Positions 63,801-64,000 of a stretch of DNA of 64,000 nucleotides are shown here, one piece after another. The stretch is from Promethearchaeota archaeon (GTDB lineage Archaea; Asgardarchaeota; Lokiarchaeia; Sigyniarchaeales; SOKP01): contig JAUVXW010000008.1 in the NCBI GenBank assembly GCA_030603385.1, positions 1-64,000 on the forward strand, given 5' to 3'. Both the position numbers and the translations under genes were made by a program. The notes below the pieces were generated by a model. It ran no database searches, was not told the origin of the DNA, and was given only the letters and a program-made list of their open reading frames with translations. Position 1 is the stretch's first letter; every line of letters starts with the position of its first letter.

Positions 63801-64000
63801 ATATTTATACCTTTATCTAAATTCTTACAATTATTGATAAAATTCCAGTTTTTCGTAAATGCTATCTATATAAAAATAGAAAATTCAATATTAAAAAATT
63901 AAGTACTTTTACGATAATATAATAATAAAACCTTTGCTAAATTATCTGAGTATTCTGATTTTCAATATTTATTGATTTCTTGTCATCCTCATCATTTTTT

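Noticed and set aside
1..64000. CRISPR array or transposase-bearing insertion sequence.
   Set aside because: No regularly spaced direct repeats and no recognisable cas or transposase gene were seen.

Overview
The window is AT-rich archaeal DNA that looks like an Asgard (Promethearchaeota, Lokiarchaeia-like) genome. The signs are a 20S proteasome beta subunit, a KH/beta-CASP nuclease of the aCPSF1 type, an archaeal-type EF-2, a tRNA that needs noncanonical introns removed, and several eukaryote-like modules: a roadblock–small GTPase fusion, a gelsolin-like protein, ITPK1-like ATP-grasp kinases and an AN1-like zinc-finger protein. The lineage is inferred from this gene content, not from a marker phylogeny.

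Layout. 1-3835: proteasome beta subunit (5' end outside the window), a GATase-like protein, a PflX-like radical SAM enzyme and an HhH-FKBP prolyl isomerase. 3850-9848: a candidate inositol-phosphate locus, with inositol-1-phosphate synthase surrounded by four ATP-grasp proteins, two of which closely resemble ITPK1, plus a HAD phosphatase. 9845-13329: a frameshifted uppP, a low-molecular-weight phosphatase, a nicotinamidase and two related DUF998-like membrane proteins. 13488-16852: a double-PAS histidine kinase, tRNA-Gly(CCC), a small helical protein and a frameshifted zinc-binding/roadblock-like gene. 17220-32659: one long co-directional chemosensory cluster. It holds a longin-like protein, CheW, CheY, CheA, two unknown proteins, a CheW-CheC-CheC fusion, a gelsolin-like protein, CheR, CheB, CheD, CheC, a roadblock-GTPase fusion and a second CheB. 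No receptor, CheF or archaellum gene is in the window.

32665-43618: an EF-2 paralogue lacking the diphthamide histidine motif, PurN, aCPSF1, a NapH-like ferredoxin membrane protein, a dGTPase-like HD protein and a membrane-anchored oligopeptide-binding protein with a large cytosolic tail. 44188-53326: a PH-like membrane protein, a 2235-residue surface protein with CARDB/NEW3-like repeats, an LRR fragment and a gene interrupted by an in-frame TGA. 53327-58498: a tRNA-Gln with introns in both the D loop and the T loop, a parvulin, an RHH regulator, a zinc-finger/winged-helix/appendage-like protein, a CcdA-like membrane protein and HisA. 58511-63800: two GT87-like mannosyltransferases flanking a secreted anchored protein, a truncated fucose-isomerase-like fragment and an unknown membrane protein.

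Two loci look most like undescribed systems. One is the MIPS/ATP-grasp cluster, which could make soluble inositol polyphosphates. The other is the chemosensory operon, whose outputs may run through a GTPase and a gelsolin-like protein rather than only through a flagellar motor. Three genes carry single lesions (two frameshifts and one stop), which may be sequence errors or real decay.
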